Assembly: GCA_903904495.1 (NCBI GenBank)
Contig: CAIVCU010000300.1
Span: 1 to 31,097, forward strand
Length of the DNA: 31,097 nt
Source of the DNA: an uncultured Chlorobiaceae bacterium
Lineage (GTDB): Bacteria > Bacteroidota > Chlorobiia > Chlorobiales > Chlorobiaceae
Reading direction: 5' to 3'
Shown: in pieces, positions 1-8,117 of the stretch
How the letters are laid out: the number at the start of each line of letters is the position of its first letter
How positions within the stretch are numbered: the first letter of the stretch is position 1
Made by a program: the position numbers and the translations under genes
The notes under the pieces: model-generated
Database searches by the model: none
Told to the model about the DNA's origin: nothing
What the model saw: only the letters and a program-made list of their open reading frames with translations

Positions 1-85
1 ACAAAAAAAGAAAAACCTCTCCATCATAAGCAAAAACCTCATCATATCAATACACTTCCCAATTTTTTCCCGCCCCTCTTCCCAG

Positions 86-210
86 CCCACTGCCAACTCC
101 CCCCAGTCACCCCGAACTCCCGTCAGGGGTCTCACTTCCCTCCTCGCTCAGCACTCAGCACTGAGAACCCAGTACTTTCTTTCTTCACTGCCGACTGCAG
201 ACTGCCAACC
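86..210. repeat. Composite intergenic repeat, copy 1 (heptamer block - hairpin - heptamer block)
   Basis: Order of parts: a short CTGCCAA-type block (86-98), a 28-bp hairpin module (106-133, arms ACCCC and GGGGT), a block of degenerate CACTCAG/AACTCAG-type heptamers (about 147-180), and a second block of CTGCCGA-type heptamers (about 187-210). The same order recurs at 3907-4046 and 4704-4850, so this is a defined element rather than random low complexity. Confidence 0.8.
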
Positions 211-249
211 CTCCCCTTCATGCACAAAACGGAATTATTAATAATTACA

Positions 250-277
250 TTGACTTTTTAACGTATTATTTTATTTT
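250..277 (+). promoter_or_regulatory. Candidate promoter of the sensor kinase gene
   Basis: TTGACT at 250-255 and TATTTT at 272-277 are separated by 16 bp in a locally AT-rich stretch upstream of the kinase start at 437. The -35 matches the sigma-70 consensus at five of six bases and the -10 at four of six. The site is inferred only, because AT-rich DNA gives chance matches. Confidence 0.3.
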
Positions 278-436
278 ACGTCATAGATTCTTCTTAATAG
301 AGTCAACCCCAATTAATTGTAAAGAAAATAAAGCCCCGATATAGAAACGTAGTTGATTACATGCGGAGTGGCTTTGTCAGTTCTCGTGTGGTCCCTTTGA
401 ATTTCTGTAATTGTAGTTAACTTGAGGTCAACCCCC

Positions 437-2899
437 ATGCCTCTCGATCAAATTGCACCAGACGGAATACCCGGAAAAAATGGTGATTCATGTCTCTTTT
501 CTTTGATTCAATCCATTCCGGATGCAATTTTTGTTATTTCTCCCCAGGGCATCATCCTCGATGTCAATGCAGCTTTTGCTGCCCAGTTTAATAAAACCCC
601 GGAAGAGTTCTTTGGCCTGAGTGTTTTCAATTTGATGCCGCCGGAAGTTGGAGCTGTACGAATGAAAATGCTTCAAGAAGCCTTCTTATCCTCCAAACCG
701 CTTACCTTTGACGATGAAGACAATGGGCAGCTCGTGCGCAGTACCATTTATCCCTTCAAATCACTTGAAGGCAACGTCGACCGGCTCCTTATCATCGCAC
801 AGGATATTACGGATATCGGAAAGTTGCTGAAAAAAGAGCAACTCTTCAATAAGCAGATCATCGAATCTATTCCCGGTACTTTTTTTCTCCTTGATCCAAA
901 CGGAAGGTTTGTTTCCTGGAACGACCGGGTACGTGAGATGTGTTTTGGAGTATCTGAAAATGGGATTACTGATACTTTTGGTATCGATATTTTACATCCG
1001 GAAAATCGAAGCCGGGCTGTGGAAGTCATGGCTGATATCATTAATAATAATGCGGACGTGACTGAAGAATTCCGTTTTGTGCTGGGAGGAGGAACTGATA
1101 TCCGATGGCACCTCCTGACCGCCAAAAGGATCATAATAGATGCATCTCCTTTTATAATCGGCGTAGGTATCGATATTACTGAACAAAAAATTGCTGAGGA
1201 TGCATTACAAAAAGGCGAGGAGCGGTTCAGAAATCTGTTTGAATGCAATGCCGCAATCATGATACTTCTTGATCCGGACACAGGCAATATTGTTGATGCC
1301 AATAAGGCGGCGGCAGACTTTTACGGATGGTCAATAGATGAGCTAAGGCAAATGAAAATTGCTCGTATAAACCCACTATCAACTGACGACATAAAAGGCA
1401 ATCTGGAAAAAGTCCGTTCAACAGGGAGTTTCACCTTTACATTCCGTCATCTCAGGAAAGACGGCTCTCTTCGTGATGTTGAGGTGCTGAGTACAAAAAT
1501 TAATGATGGTAGAAAAGATTTACTCTATGAGATTATTCATGATGTTACCGATAAAAAACGGTATGAGCAGGTTAATACATTCCGGTTGCGGATACTCCAG
1601 ATGGCAGATACTTATTCGACCGGAGAGCTTTTAGTCGTAACCATTGACGAGGCTGAAAAGATATCGGGCAGTTCAATCGGGTTTTTCCACTTGATCGCAA
1701 ATGACCAGAAAGCACTCTCGCTGCAAGCCTGGTCAACCAACACCACAATGAACATGTGCAAGGCCGAGGGTAAGGGCCAGCACTATCCTATGAATCTGGC
1801 TGGAGTGTGGGCAGATGCTTCTCGTTTTAAAAAACCGATCATCCATAATGACTATCCCTCACTTGAGCATCGCATAGGAATGCCGGAAGGCCATGCGGAA
1901 ATTAAGCGCGAACTGATAGTACCGGTCATTCGTGACGGGAAAACAGTGGCTATCATGGGAGTTGGGAACAAACAAACTGATTATGGCGATAAGGATATTG
2001 AATGGTTGGAGACCATAGCCAATCACGTTTGGGATATAATTGCCAAAAAGATAGCTGAGGAGGAGAACAAAAAACTTACCATCCAACTTCAGCATGCCGC
2101 AAAAATGAATATGATCGGACAGCTTGCGGCGGGAATCGCCCATGAGATTAATAATCCGCTCAATTTCATAACTATCACTGGACATAACCAGTTGAATGAT
2201 TTCAATGATCTGCAGGAACTGGTGGACGATTACCGTAAAATAATCGAAAAAGTAGATACAATCCCGTCAATATCCGAAGAGGTTATGCGACTCCGTCAAA
2301 AAGAGAAAGAAATCGATATTGACGATCTGCTCGAAAACATCCCCAGAACTTTTGAAATGACACAGAGTGGTGTGGAGCGCATCTCGGTTATCACTAAAAG
2401 CATGCGCAATTACTCCTTCAAAAACGAAACTGGTAGTTTAAGTCTATCTGATATAAACAAGGCGGTCGATGAATCGCTCCTCTTAGCCAAAAGTGAATAT
2501 CGCGATGCTGCCATTGTTGACCTGCGTCTGGAAGATTTGCCGCTGGTCATGTGTGATCTGCCAATGATCAGTCAAGTGCTCCTGAACCTGATCGTCAACA
2601 GTGCCCATGCCATCAAATCACAAAACAGAAAATCTCAGGGTTCCATAACAATCAAAACGTGGGCCACCGGTGAACACGTATTCTGCTCCGTTAGTGATGA
2701 TGGACCCGGAATACCTGAAGAGATGAGGATGCGGATATTTGAACCGTTCTTTACGACGAAGGATATCGGTAAAGGAACGGGGCTTGGATTAAGCATCAGC
2801 TACGACATTATTGTCAACAAACATAAGGGAAGTATTTCTGCTGAAGGACTGGCGGAAGGTGGAACGGTGTTTACGATTACATTGCCCTTAAAACATTAA
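437..2899 (+). CDS. PAS-PAS-PAS-GAF sensor histidine kinase
   Basis: This is probably a cytosolic sensor kinase of a two-component system; no transmembrane segment is visible in its 820 residues. Three PAS domains lie at roughly residues 20-130, 140-255 and 262-375, followed by a GAF-like domain at about 385-540. The phospho-acceptor is the His in AAGIAHEINNPLNF (about residue 569). The ATPase domain shows an N box (NLIVNSAHA, about 717), a G1 box (DDGPGIP, about 755) and a G2 box (GKGTGLGLS, about 777). The frame is open from a TTG at 422, but the ATG at 437 has GAGG nine bases upstream, so that start is chosen. The gene converges on a receiver-only protein 24 bp away, its most likely partner. 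The ligand cannot be read from the sequence. Confidence 0.93.
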   Translation: MPLDQIAPDGIPGKNGDSCLFSLIQSIPDAIFVISPQGIILDVNAAFAAQFNKTPEEFFGLSVFNLMPPEVGAVRMKMLQEAFLSSKPLTFDDEDNGQLVRSTIYPFKSLEGNVDRLLIIAQDITDIGKLLKKEQLFNKQIIESIPGTFFLLDPNGRFVSWNDRVREMCFGVSENGITDTFGIDILHPENRSRAVEVMADIINNNADVTEEFRFVLGGGTDIRWHLLTAKRIIIDASPFIIGVGIDITEQKIAEDALQKGEERFRNLFECNAAIMILLDPDTGNIVDANKAAADFYGWSIDELRQMKIARINPLSTDDIKGNLEKVRSTGSFTFTFRHLRKDGSLRDVEVLSTKINDGRKDLLYEIIHDVTDKKRYEQVNTFRLRILQMADTYSTGELLVVTIDEAEKISGSSIGFFHLIANDQKALSLQAWSTNTTMNMCKAEGKGQHYPMNLAGVWADASRFKKPIIHNDYPSLEHRIGMPEGHAEIKRELIVPVIRDGKTVAIMGVGNKQTDYGDKDIEWLETIANHVWDIIAKKIAEEENKKLTIQLQHAAKMNMIGQLAAGIAHEINNPLNFITITGHNQLNDFNDLQELVDDYRKIIEKVDTIPSISEEVMRLRQKEKEIDIDDLLENIPRTFEMTQSGVERISVITKSMRNYSFKNETGSLSLSDINKAVDESLLLAKSEYRDAAIVDLRLEDLPLVMCDLPMISQVLLNLIVNSAHAIKSQNRKSQGSITIKTWATGEHVFCSVSDDGPGIPEEMRMRIFEPFFTTKDIGKGTGLGLSISYDIIVNKHKGSISAEGLAEGGTVFTITLPLKH

Positions 2900-2923
2900 T
2901 GAAGAAAGAAGGCACTGAGTTCA

Positions 2924-3502
2924 CTAATACATACAATGAGTGCACGTACTGCATTGTCCGTGATAAAATTTGTCTTTCAAACGACCTTCTGAAATACTGC
3001 CGCTTTTGCCGGAAACTTCTCCTGTTTTATAGTTCTTAAAAAGAGAACTGCTTTGTATTGAATGCATTACTGTCCAGTCATATCGGGGAAAAAGAACTCC
3101 GACACTGGCTGAAAGAAGCCGAAAATTGACAGGTTTTTCAAGATAAACATCTGCTCCGGCATCTGAACATGCTTTCCTGGTATTCGAAAACGGGTATTTT
3201 GTCAGCGTAATGATCCGCATCTCGGTATTCTTTCTGAGGTAACCGGCAAGGGCAAAACCTACTTGGTCGGGCATATCAACATCAAGAATCGCCACAGTGT
3301 AGAATTTATTGCTGCACTGCTCAAAAAATTCATCAGTGGAATCTATGCTGGTGACTTCATAGCCGTCCATCTCCAGATAGTTGACAATACCTCTCTTGAG
3401 CACTTGATCTTCCTCAATAACAATTACCCGCTTGACTGTAAAAGCCTGCATCGCCTGGAATTGTTTCATGCATTGCCCCCGCCGATTATTACTGTCCATC
3501 AT
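2924..3502 (-). CDS. Receiver-domain response regulator without output domain
   Basis: This is a single-domain response regulator (up to 192 aa) that should accept phosphate from a histidine kinase. The receiver fold spans about residues 24-140. The acidic pocket is E30/E31/D32, the phospho-acceptor is D74 in LDVDMP, the switch residue is T101 and the conserved lysine is K123 in EKP. About 50 residues follow without a recognisable DNA-binding domain, and the tail is rich in Ser and Lys and ends in a small Cys cluster. The first Met (3502) directly follows a run of G. A second possible start is Met12, preceded by a G-rich stretch. The gene faces the kinase tail to tail, an unusual layout for a cognate pair. 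It probably acts by protein contact. Confidence 0.85.
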   Translation of the reverse strand: MMDSNNRRGQCMKQFQAMQAFTVKRVIVIEEDQVLKRGIVNYLEMDGYEVTSIDSTDEFFEQCSNKFYTVAILDVDMPDQVGFALAGYLRKNTEMRIITLTKYPFSNTRKACSDAGADVYLEKPVNFRLLSASVGVLFPRYDWTVMHSIQSSSLFKNYKTGEVSGKSGSISEGRLKDKFYHGQCSTCTHCMY

Positions 3503-4043
3503 CCCCCCTTTTTAAATAAAATCAGTTCAGGCACAAACCCCTTTCCATCACGGCCCGACGCAAAAAAACAGCGGAAAGACCGCAGATTTTCCAATGGAAA
3601 CTTGTATGAAAAAGAAAAAAAAGGGGGAATGGTACCAATATAAAGCACCGTATCCATCCAGGAGCAGGCCTCGCGGCCACTCTTTTCAGGAACGGAAATA
3701 AAACACAAAATCAGTGGCTAGCTTATGCAAATGACAGCGCTCTTTTTTTTGCATCACATAAGACAAGAAGCGAATACAACAAACGTTACATGCAATCAAA
3801 CGCAAGCTTCAAAACTCATATATGATAACAATTGTTAATCTTTTTTACCAAAAAAAAGTTGATTTTCAACCCATGATCCTTCCTCGCTCCTCACCCCTTT
3901 TTACTTCACTGCCCACAGCCTACTGCCAACTGCCTACTTCCTCATACCTGTCACCCCGAACTCCCGTAAAGGGTCTCTCTCCTTCCCGCTCAGCACTCCG
4001 AACTTTCTTTCCCCACTGCCGACTGCCGACTGCAAACTGCCTA
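3503..4043. other. Non-coding gap with composite repeat copy 2
   Basis: No gene is supported. The open frames here carry no family resemblance and run through repeat DNA. The left part is the upstream region of the response regulator. A perfect 12-bp palindrome, TAACAATTGTTA, lies at 3825-3836, and a run of T then A follows at 3841-3857. The right part (3907 onward) is a composite heptamer repeat whose end runs into the toxin stop codon. Confidence 0.6.
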
Positions 4044-4046
4044 CTA
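3907..4046. repeat. Composite intergenic repeat, copy 2
   Basis: It has the same layout as copy 1: a CTGCCAA-type block (3907-3936), the 28-bp hairpin module (3950-3977), a CACTCCG/AACTTTC block (about 3988-4013) and a CTGCCGA block (about 4015-4046). The last bases of the repeat supply the stop codon (complement of cta, 4044-4046) of the toxin gene on the minus strand. Confidence 0.8.
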
Positions 4047-4343
4047 ATAATAATCCTCCTCCCTCTGATGCCGAACTGCCAGAATGGTTATGGTTTGCTG
4101 ATCCTCGATTTCAAACAGAACAACATAACCGGCGTTCCCGAATGAAATGAGCAGTTCACGTAACAACGGATTTTCATCTGTCGCCTTGCGGCAGCTGAAT
4201 GGAAAGCACTTTAAAAACTCTATCCCTTTTGTTATAGCCTCCAATGCTCGTGCAGCAGCATCAATATCCTCGACTAGAAGAAATTCGTAAAGGTGAATAA
4301 GATCATTTTCGGCTTCACGGGTGAAACGTATCCGGTAGTTCAA
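4044..4343 (-). CDS. ParE/RelE-type toxin of a toxin-antitoxin pair
   Basis: This is a 99-residue protein of the ParE/RelE toxin superfamily. Members inhibit either gyrase (ParE) or translation by mRNA cleavage (RelE), and the target here cannot be decided from sequence. The family pattern is seen in the start YRIRFTREAENDL, a helical region with acidic and alanine-rich residues, the central LLRELLISF strand and the terminal ITILAVRHQRE strand. The start overlaps the end of the antitoxin gene by 4 bp, typical of translational coupling. The C-terminal codons and stop lie at the edge of repeat copy 2. The whole cassette is flanked by composite repeats on both sides. Confidence 0.85.
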   Translation of the reverse strand: MNYRIRFTREAENDLIHLYEFLLVEDIDAAARALEAITKGIEFLKCFPFSCRKATDENPLLRELLISFGNAGYVVLFEIEDQQTITILAVRHQREEDYY

Positions 4344-4660
4344 TGCTTTGTTTGCTGTTTTGCTTTGGCAAGCATTTCCCCTAAGCCCGTTACTACCTCT
4401 TCGTCTGAAAGATACTCCCCAGTTTCTTTTGCCTTGTCGCGCGACAGAAGGCCTCGGGTAATAAATTCTTTCTGGTTCTGACGTCGGTCAATGTTGCTGC
4501 GTATCGAGTCCTCGATAAATCCCGACAATGTCTCACCTTCCCGCAAAACACTTTCTGCTGCAGAGCGGAGTTCCGGCTTTACCCTCAATGATGGTAACGA
4601 TGCACTTTTCATAGACGCCATTTTTTTTGCATTGCTTTTGCGATACAATTTAACTAACAT
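4340..4660 (-). CDS. Antitoxin partner (YlcI/YnfO-like)
   Basis: This gene lies immediately upstream of the toxin and overlaps it by 4 bp, the usual antitoxin-first order. It encodes about 106 residues with the segment SLPSLRVKPELRSAAESVL followed by GETLSGFIE, typical of small ribbon-helix-helix-like antitoxins annotated as YlcI/YnfO family. The C-terminal half is charged and probably wraps the toxin. The frame extends to a TTG at 4675. The ATG at 4660 has GGAG nine bases upstream and is preferred, although a later Met (4621) would also keep the DNA-binding segment. Autoregulation is likely by analogy but was not shown here. Confidence 0.8.
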   Translation of the reverse strand: MLVKLYRKSNAKKMASMKSASLPSLRVKPELRSAAESVLREGETLSGFIEDSIRSNIDRRQNQKEFITRGLLSRDKAKETGEYLSDEEVVTGLGEMLAKAKQQTKH

Positions 4661-4703
4661 TACTATAATCTCCAATCAGTGCAATCGCTCAATCTCCTAT
4701 AGC

Positions 4704-4850
4704 TCACTACCCATTGCCAACTGCTGACTGCATACTGCATACTGCACACTGTCACCCCGAACTCCCGTGAGGGGTCTCTCTCCCCCCGCTCAGCACTCAG
4801 AACTCAGCACTCCGAACTTTCTTTCCTCACTGCCGACTGCAAACTATCCC
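4704..4850. repeat. Composite intergenic repeat, copy 3
   Basis: This is the most regular copy: a CTGCCAA/CTGCATA heptamer block (about 4704-4750), the 28-bp hairpin module (4751-4778, arms ACCCC and GGGGT), CACTCAG/AACTCAG heptamers (about 4788-4825) and a CTGCCGA block (4827-4850). It lies between the antitoxin gene and ndh, on the other side of the toxin-antitoxin cassette from copy 2 and in the same orientation. Confidence 0.8.
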
Positions 4851-4946
4851 ATTTTTTCGGTCGTAATAGTACGGTTTTTTTCGATACATTAAGCTGCAGT
4901 TTATTGAAATTGCAAGGATACGTTTTAATCTTCAACTGGCTTATCA

Positions 4947-6221
4947 ATGAAGCACGTCGTGATCGTTGGTGGCGGTTTTGCTGGAATCAATGCCGCCAAA
5001 GCACTTGGTAATAAAAAAGATGTCAGGGTAACCCTGATCGACAGGAACAACTACCACCTGTTTCAACCGCTGCTCTACCAGGTTGCCATGGCAGCACTCA
5101 ACGGCGGAGAGATCTCCTACCCCTTCCGCAAGATGCTCACCAGGTACAACAACATCACCATATATAAAGGCTCCGTCGACAATGTCGATCTGCAGAACAA
5201 AAAGGTTCAGACTGACTTCGGCGACATAGACTACGACTACCTTGTGCTGGCGTGCGGTTCCAAACACCATTATTTCGGCCATAACGAATGGGAATCGTTT
5301 GCCCCTGGACTGAAAACCATCGGTCAGGCATCGGAGATTCGCCGCAGGGTCATGGAAGCCTACGAACATGCCGAACGAACCCAGGATCCGACCGAACGCA
5401 AAAAGCTGCTTACCTTTGTTATCGTCGGCGGTGGACCCGCAGGTGTCGAGCTTGCAGGTTCAATCGGTGAAATGAGCCGATACTACCTCTCCAAATATTA
5501 CAAGAATATCGATCCCAAGCGAACGAGAATCTTTGTCGTCCATTCCGGGTCACGGATCCTCAAAGACTTCTCACCCGAACTCTCCAGCAAAGCCGCCCGC
5601 GCGCTCGAGCTGCTCGGGGTGCAGATCTGGACGGAAAGCCGGGTAACTGATATAGATAAAAACGGTGTACAGATCGGTGAGGAACGCATTGAGGCAGGCA
5701 CCGTGCTTTGGGCCGCTGGTGTCAGGTCCTGCAGCATCGGCAAAACCATGGGGCTCCATACGGACAGTTCCGGGCGTATTTATGTGACTGAACTGCTCTC
5801 TTTGCAGGAACATCCTGAGGTGTTCTGCGGCGGAGACCAGGCTCATTTCGAACGTCCGGGCGGTGAGCTGCTGCCGGGACTCGCATCGGTTGCGCTTCAG
5901 GCGGGTACGTCAATCGGCAGAAATATCCTACGTGATGTCGCGGGGAAACCGCAGAAGCCTTTTTCTTATTTCGACAAGGGAAAGATGGCCACCATCGGCA
6001 AGTACAAGGCTATCGTTGAATTTGGAAACCTGAAGCTCTCCGGTATTCCGGCCTGGTTCATCTGGCTTTTTGTGCACATTTACTTCCTGAGTGGCTTCAA
6101 ACACCGGTTCTTCGTTCTGCTCCAGTGGGGATGGTCGTACTTCACATTCGGCCATGCCACGAGAATTGTCAACCGTGAGTGGCGGTTCTATCCGGATGAG
6201 ACCGACGACAATTTGGATTAA
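4947..6221 (+). CDS. ndh: Type II NADH:quinone oxidoreductase (NDH-2)
   Basis: This is a single-subunit, non-proton-pumping flavoenzyme that oxidises NADH and reduces membrane quinone. Its 424 residues match the usual NDH-2 length. The FAD motif GGGFAGINAAKALG is near the N-terminus, and the NADH-binding motif VIVGGGPAGVELAG is at about residues 155-170. The third flavin-contacting motif, CGGDQAHF, is at about 290. The tail carries a hydrophobic and aromatic stretch (WFIWLFVHIYFLSGF, then WGWSYFTFG) that should anchor the protein on the cytoplasmic side of the membrane. No clear Shine-Dalgarno precedes the ATG, but the FAD motif begins within ten residues of it. The gene stands alone after repeat copy 3. 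Confidence 0.93.
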   Translation: MKHVVIVGGGFAGINAAKALGNKKDVRVTLIDRNNYHLFQPLLYQVAMAALNGGEISYPFRKMLTRYNNITIYKGSVDNVDLQNKKVQTDFGDIDYDYLVLACGSKHHYFGHNEWESFAPGLKTIGQASEIRRRVMEAYEHAERTQDPTERKKLLTFVIVGGGPAGVELAGSIGEMSRYYLSKYYKNIDPKRTRIFVVHSGSRILKDFSPELSSKAARALELLGVQIWTESRVTDIDKNGVQIGEERIEAGTVLWAAGVRSCSIGKTMGLHTDSSGRIYVTELLSLQEHPEVFCGGDQAHFERPGGELLPGLASVALQAGTSIGRNILRDVAGKPQKPFSYFDKGKMATIGKYKAIVEFGNLKLSGIPAWFIWLFVHIYFLSGFKHRFFVLLQWGWSYFTFGHATRIVNREWRFYPDETDDNLD

Positions 6222-6274
6222 GATAGTACTGGAGAGAACTTGAAGAACTGTAAAGCGAACCTGCTTTCGAAGGG

Positions 6275-6589
6275 TCAGTTAAGGCTGTTAAACCGCGCTG
6301 TTGCAGTAAGATCAACCAGTTTATGCAGCGTACGTAAACACTCAGCCGCCCCTGGATGTCCTAAAATTTCTTTAAGCCGCCATGAAGCACTTTGCGCATA
6401 AAATCCCATACTGAGCCTGCGCCCCTGCCCTTTAACCTGCATTGCATGCGCTATGCCTGTTTCTATAAACGCGACTTCCAATTGCCACTCCTCCGGGTAA
6501 GCTTTCATCACTCTCCCCAACCTGTCATGAGCTGCTTCATACTCCCCGGCCTCGATGTTCTTTATAATGCGCTGCAAGGTTCTCTTCAT
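6275..6589 (-). CDS. Small hypothetical protein
   Basis: No family is recognised. The 104-residue product is mostly alpha-helical by composition, with an N-terminal basic segment (MKRTLQRIIKNIEAGEY) and a centre rich in Glu, Ala and Leu, and it lacks signal peptide and membrane segments. A TPR-like or helical-bundle fold is possible: the segment AGEYEAAHDRLGRVMKAYPE resembles one TPR-like helix pair. It is convergent with ndh and flanked on the other side by a repeat-containing gap. It is kept as a gene because it is soluble-protein-like in composition and fills the space without overlap, though it may be lineage-specific. Confidence 0.6.
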   Translation of the reverse strand: MKRTLQRIIKNIEAGEYEAAHDRLGRVMKAYPEEWQLEVAFIETGIAHAMQVKGQGRRLSMGFYAQSASWRLKEILGHPGAAECLRTLHKLVDLTATARFNSLN

Positions 6590-6907
6590 GGCCTCATTGC
6601 TCTTTATTTACTCTCTCCACCTGAAATAGACCTGCACTGAAAATACCATTTTTTTATGACGCATCAAGCAACGCTCAATGCTTTGCAGTCAAAATACGCC
6701 TCTTTTATGAGTCCCATAGGTTCCATACGGCCCATCCGCCCTATTCTTCTCTTCACCCCCCACCCTTTTTTTCTTCCTTGCCGACTGCCGACTGCAAACT
6801 GCCGACTTCCTACTATCTCTTTCTTCCCTGATTTTCGTCAATTATCGTATACTCCATTAAATACCTGATACCGGGTAATCATATCAGTAACGATTCAATG
6901 GTGAGCC
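6590..6907. other. Non-coding gap with heptamer repeat
   Basis: No gene is supported. The stretch holds a C-rich and pyrimidine-rich segment (about 6720-6778), a heptamer block (6778-6818), then an AT-richer segment that must contain the promoter of the DUF169 gene. No convincing promoter hexamers stand out. Confidence 0.5.
6778..6818. repeat. CTGCCGA heptamer block (partial composite repeat)
   Basis: The block contains several units of the 7-bp motif CTGCCGA/CTGCAAA. No hairpin module or CACTCAG block is attached, so this is a partial member of the composite family or its minimal module. Confidence 0.7.
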
Positions 6908-7648
6908 ATGACTCCAGAACAATTATCGCAAACACTGGTAAAAAGCGAGGGACTTGACTACAATCCAATCGCGGTCAAATTTGTCAGGTCGCTCAGTGAC
7001 CTGCCCGAAGGGGTGAAAAAATTTGGAGCCGCATCAGGAGAAAGCGGGCCAAAATCATTTCTCTGCGCCATGTGGGGCGACTGTCTCAGGGGCGCCGGAC
7101 CATTCTACACCACAAAAGAGCATCAGCTTTGCGGTGGCGGGGCCATAGCCGCGGGTTTCGGAAGCCTTCTCCCTCTCGAGGTTGCAGAGAAATTCATGAT
7201 CGGTGATGGAAAACTGTTCGGATCGATGAATGCCCTTCGCAGCTCCCTGGCTTCAACCTTGCCGTTCGTAGATGGTGAGTTTGAAGCTCAGATTGTCGGC
7301 CCTCTTGCTGCCATGAATGACGATACCTTGCGGCCGGATGTGGTCCTGATCGTCTGCAAGCCCTTCCAGGGACAGCACATCATGAGGGCTTACGGTTTCG
7401 ACACTGGCGAACTCGTGCACGGTATAGCCGGCGGATCGACCTGCGAGATGGTTTCAAGCTTTGTTGTCAGTACCGGAAAACCGACGTTCACGCTTGGTGA
7501 CACCGGCGGCAATGCCGGCCTCTCCCTTGCACCTGATGAACTGCTTCTTGCCTTTCCGTACGATAAGCTCGGTATAGCTGTGGACAATCTGCCGCGAATA
7601 TGCCGGACATCAACAATGCATCGGCATAACATCGTGCATGAACATTGA
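6908..7648 (+). CDS. DUF169 family protein
   Basis: The protein has 246 residues and belongs to the DUF169 family of unknown function, recognised from the N-terminal region (VKSEGLDYNPIAVKFV) and the Cys- and Gly-rich segment FLCAMWGDCLRGAGPFYTT followed by LCGGG. The conserved cysteines could bind a metal or cofactor, but this is not shown. No signal peptide or membrane segment is seen. A GGTGAG stretch lies just before the ATG and may serve as ribosome-binding site. The next gene starts 11 bp before this one ends, so the two are probably co-translated. Family members occur in anaerobes and methanogens, but no pathway can be assigned here. Confidence 0.8.
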   Translation: MTPEQLSQTLVKSEGLDYNPIAVKFVRSLSDLPEGVKKFGAASGESGPKSFLCAMWGDCLRGAGPFYTTKEHQLCGGGAIAAGFGSLLPLEVAEKFMIGDGKLFGSMNALRSSLASTLPFVDGEFEAQIVGPLAAMNDDTLRPDVVLIVCKPFQGQHIMRAYGFDTGELVHGIAGGSTCEMVSSFVVSTGKPTFTLGDTGGNAGLSLAPDELLLAFPYDKLGIAVDNLPRICRTSTMHRHNIVHEH

Positions 7649-8108
7649 AATAAACGCTGTCATAAAAAGCACAACAAATTTCTCGCTCCTAATGCATAAT
7701 AATCATAAAGAAAACATCGAGGCAGTAACCAAAATGGCACTGCAGTTCCTGGCCGAAGCGATCGGGCAGTGTCCGGCTGGACTCGAAAGCAGTTCTAACA
7801 GGGATATCGTTTTTGCTGTCCTTGGTTTCCAGTATGGTGCAGTGCAGAGTGCAGCTTACGTTGCCGGTCTTGACGAGAATGCATCAGCAGGTATCACAGA
7901 AGATGTGGTCAAAAGAATCAACGGAATGGACCTGGAATCTGTATCGAAAATCCTTGCCTTGATGCCGATGCTTGCCGCAAAAGAATATCCCCCGATCGCT
8001 ATCGGCGGCAAAGCCATTATCGCCTTCTACAATTCGACCACAGACGAAGAGAAGCTGGAAACAACGCTCTACCTGCGCGAAATCCTCCACCAAATCGATG
8101 AATCCTAA
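7638..8108 (+). CDS. Conserved hypothetical protein overlapping the DUF169 gene
   Basis: The product has up to 156 residues and no family is recognised. It is soluble and Ala/Glu-rich, without cysteine motifs beyond a single Cys, and appears mainly helical. The frame starts at an ATG 11 bp inside the end of the DUF169 gene. A later Met (position 7692, MHNNHKENIEAV) is an alternative that would leave a 43-bp gap. Neither has a clear ribosome-binding site, and the overlap suggests translational coupling with the DUF169 gene. The gene is followed at once by a repeat (8118), which probably marks the end of the unit. Confidence 0.65.
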   Translation: MNIEINAVIKSTTNFSLLMHNNHKENIEAVTKMALQFLAEAIGQCPAGLESSSNRDIVFAVLGFQYGAVQSAAYVAGLDENASAGITEDVVKRINGMDLESVSKILALMPMLAAKEYPPIAIGGKAIIAFYNSTTDEEKLETTLYLREILHQIDES

Positions 8109-8117
8109 ATCCCCAAA

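Larger units (their letters stand above)
1..436. other. Non-coding leader with composite repeat and sensor kinase promoter region
   Basis: No credible gene is seen here. Bases 86-210 hold a composite heptamer repeat (listed separately). From about 235 the DNA turns AT-rich and holds a possible sigma-70-like promoter, TTGACT at 250-255 and TATTTT at 272-277 (16-bp spacer). The arms ACGTA (261-265) and TACGT (277-281) are inverted around the -10 region. Transcription from it would give a leader of about 150 nt before the kinase gene. The promoter is inferred from sequence resemblance only. Confidence 0.5.

Noticed and set aside
748..1302. Long minus-strand open frame (184 codons) opposite the sensor kinase
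   Set aside because: It lies wholly antisense to a clear kinase, its product is Ser/Ile-rich without family signals, and codon use follows the shadow of the real gene.
3825..3836. Palindrome TAACAATTGTTA as operator
   Set aside because: It is short and AT-rich and is not close to a start codon, so it is likely fortuitous.
3822..4145. 107-codon plus-strand frame before the toxin
   Set aside because: It consists largely of translated heptamer repeat and then runs antisense into the toxin gene.
4704..4850. CRISPR array
   Set aside because: The repeats have a 7-bp period and no equal-length spacers, and no cas genes are present.
4944..5369. Minus-strand open frame opposite ndh (141 codons)
   Set aside because: The true gene on the plus strand has intact FAD and NAD motifs; the antisense frame is a shadow of it.
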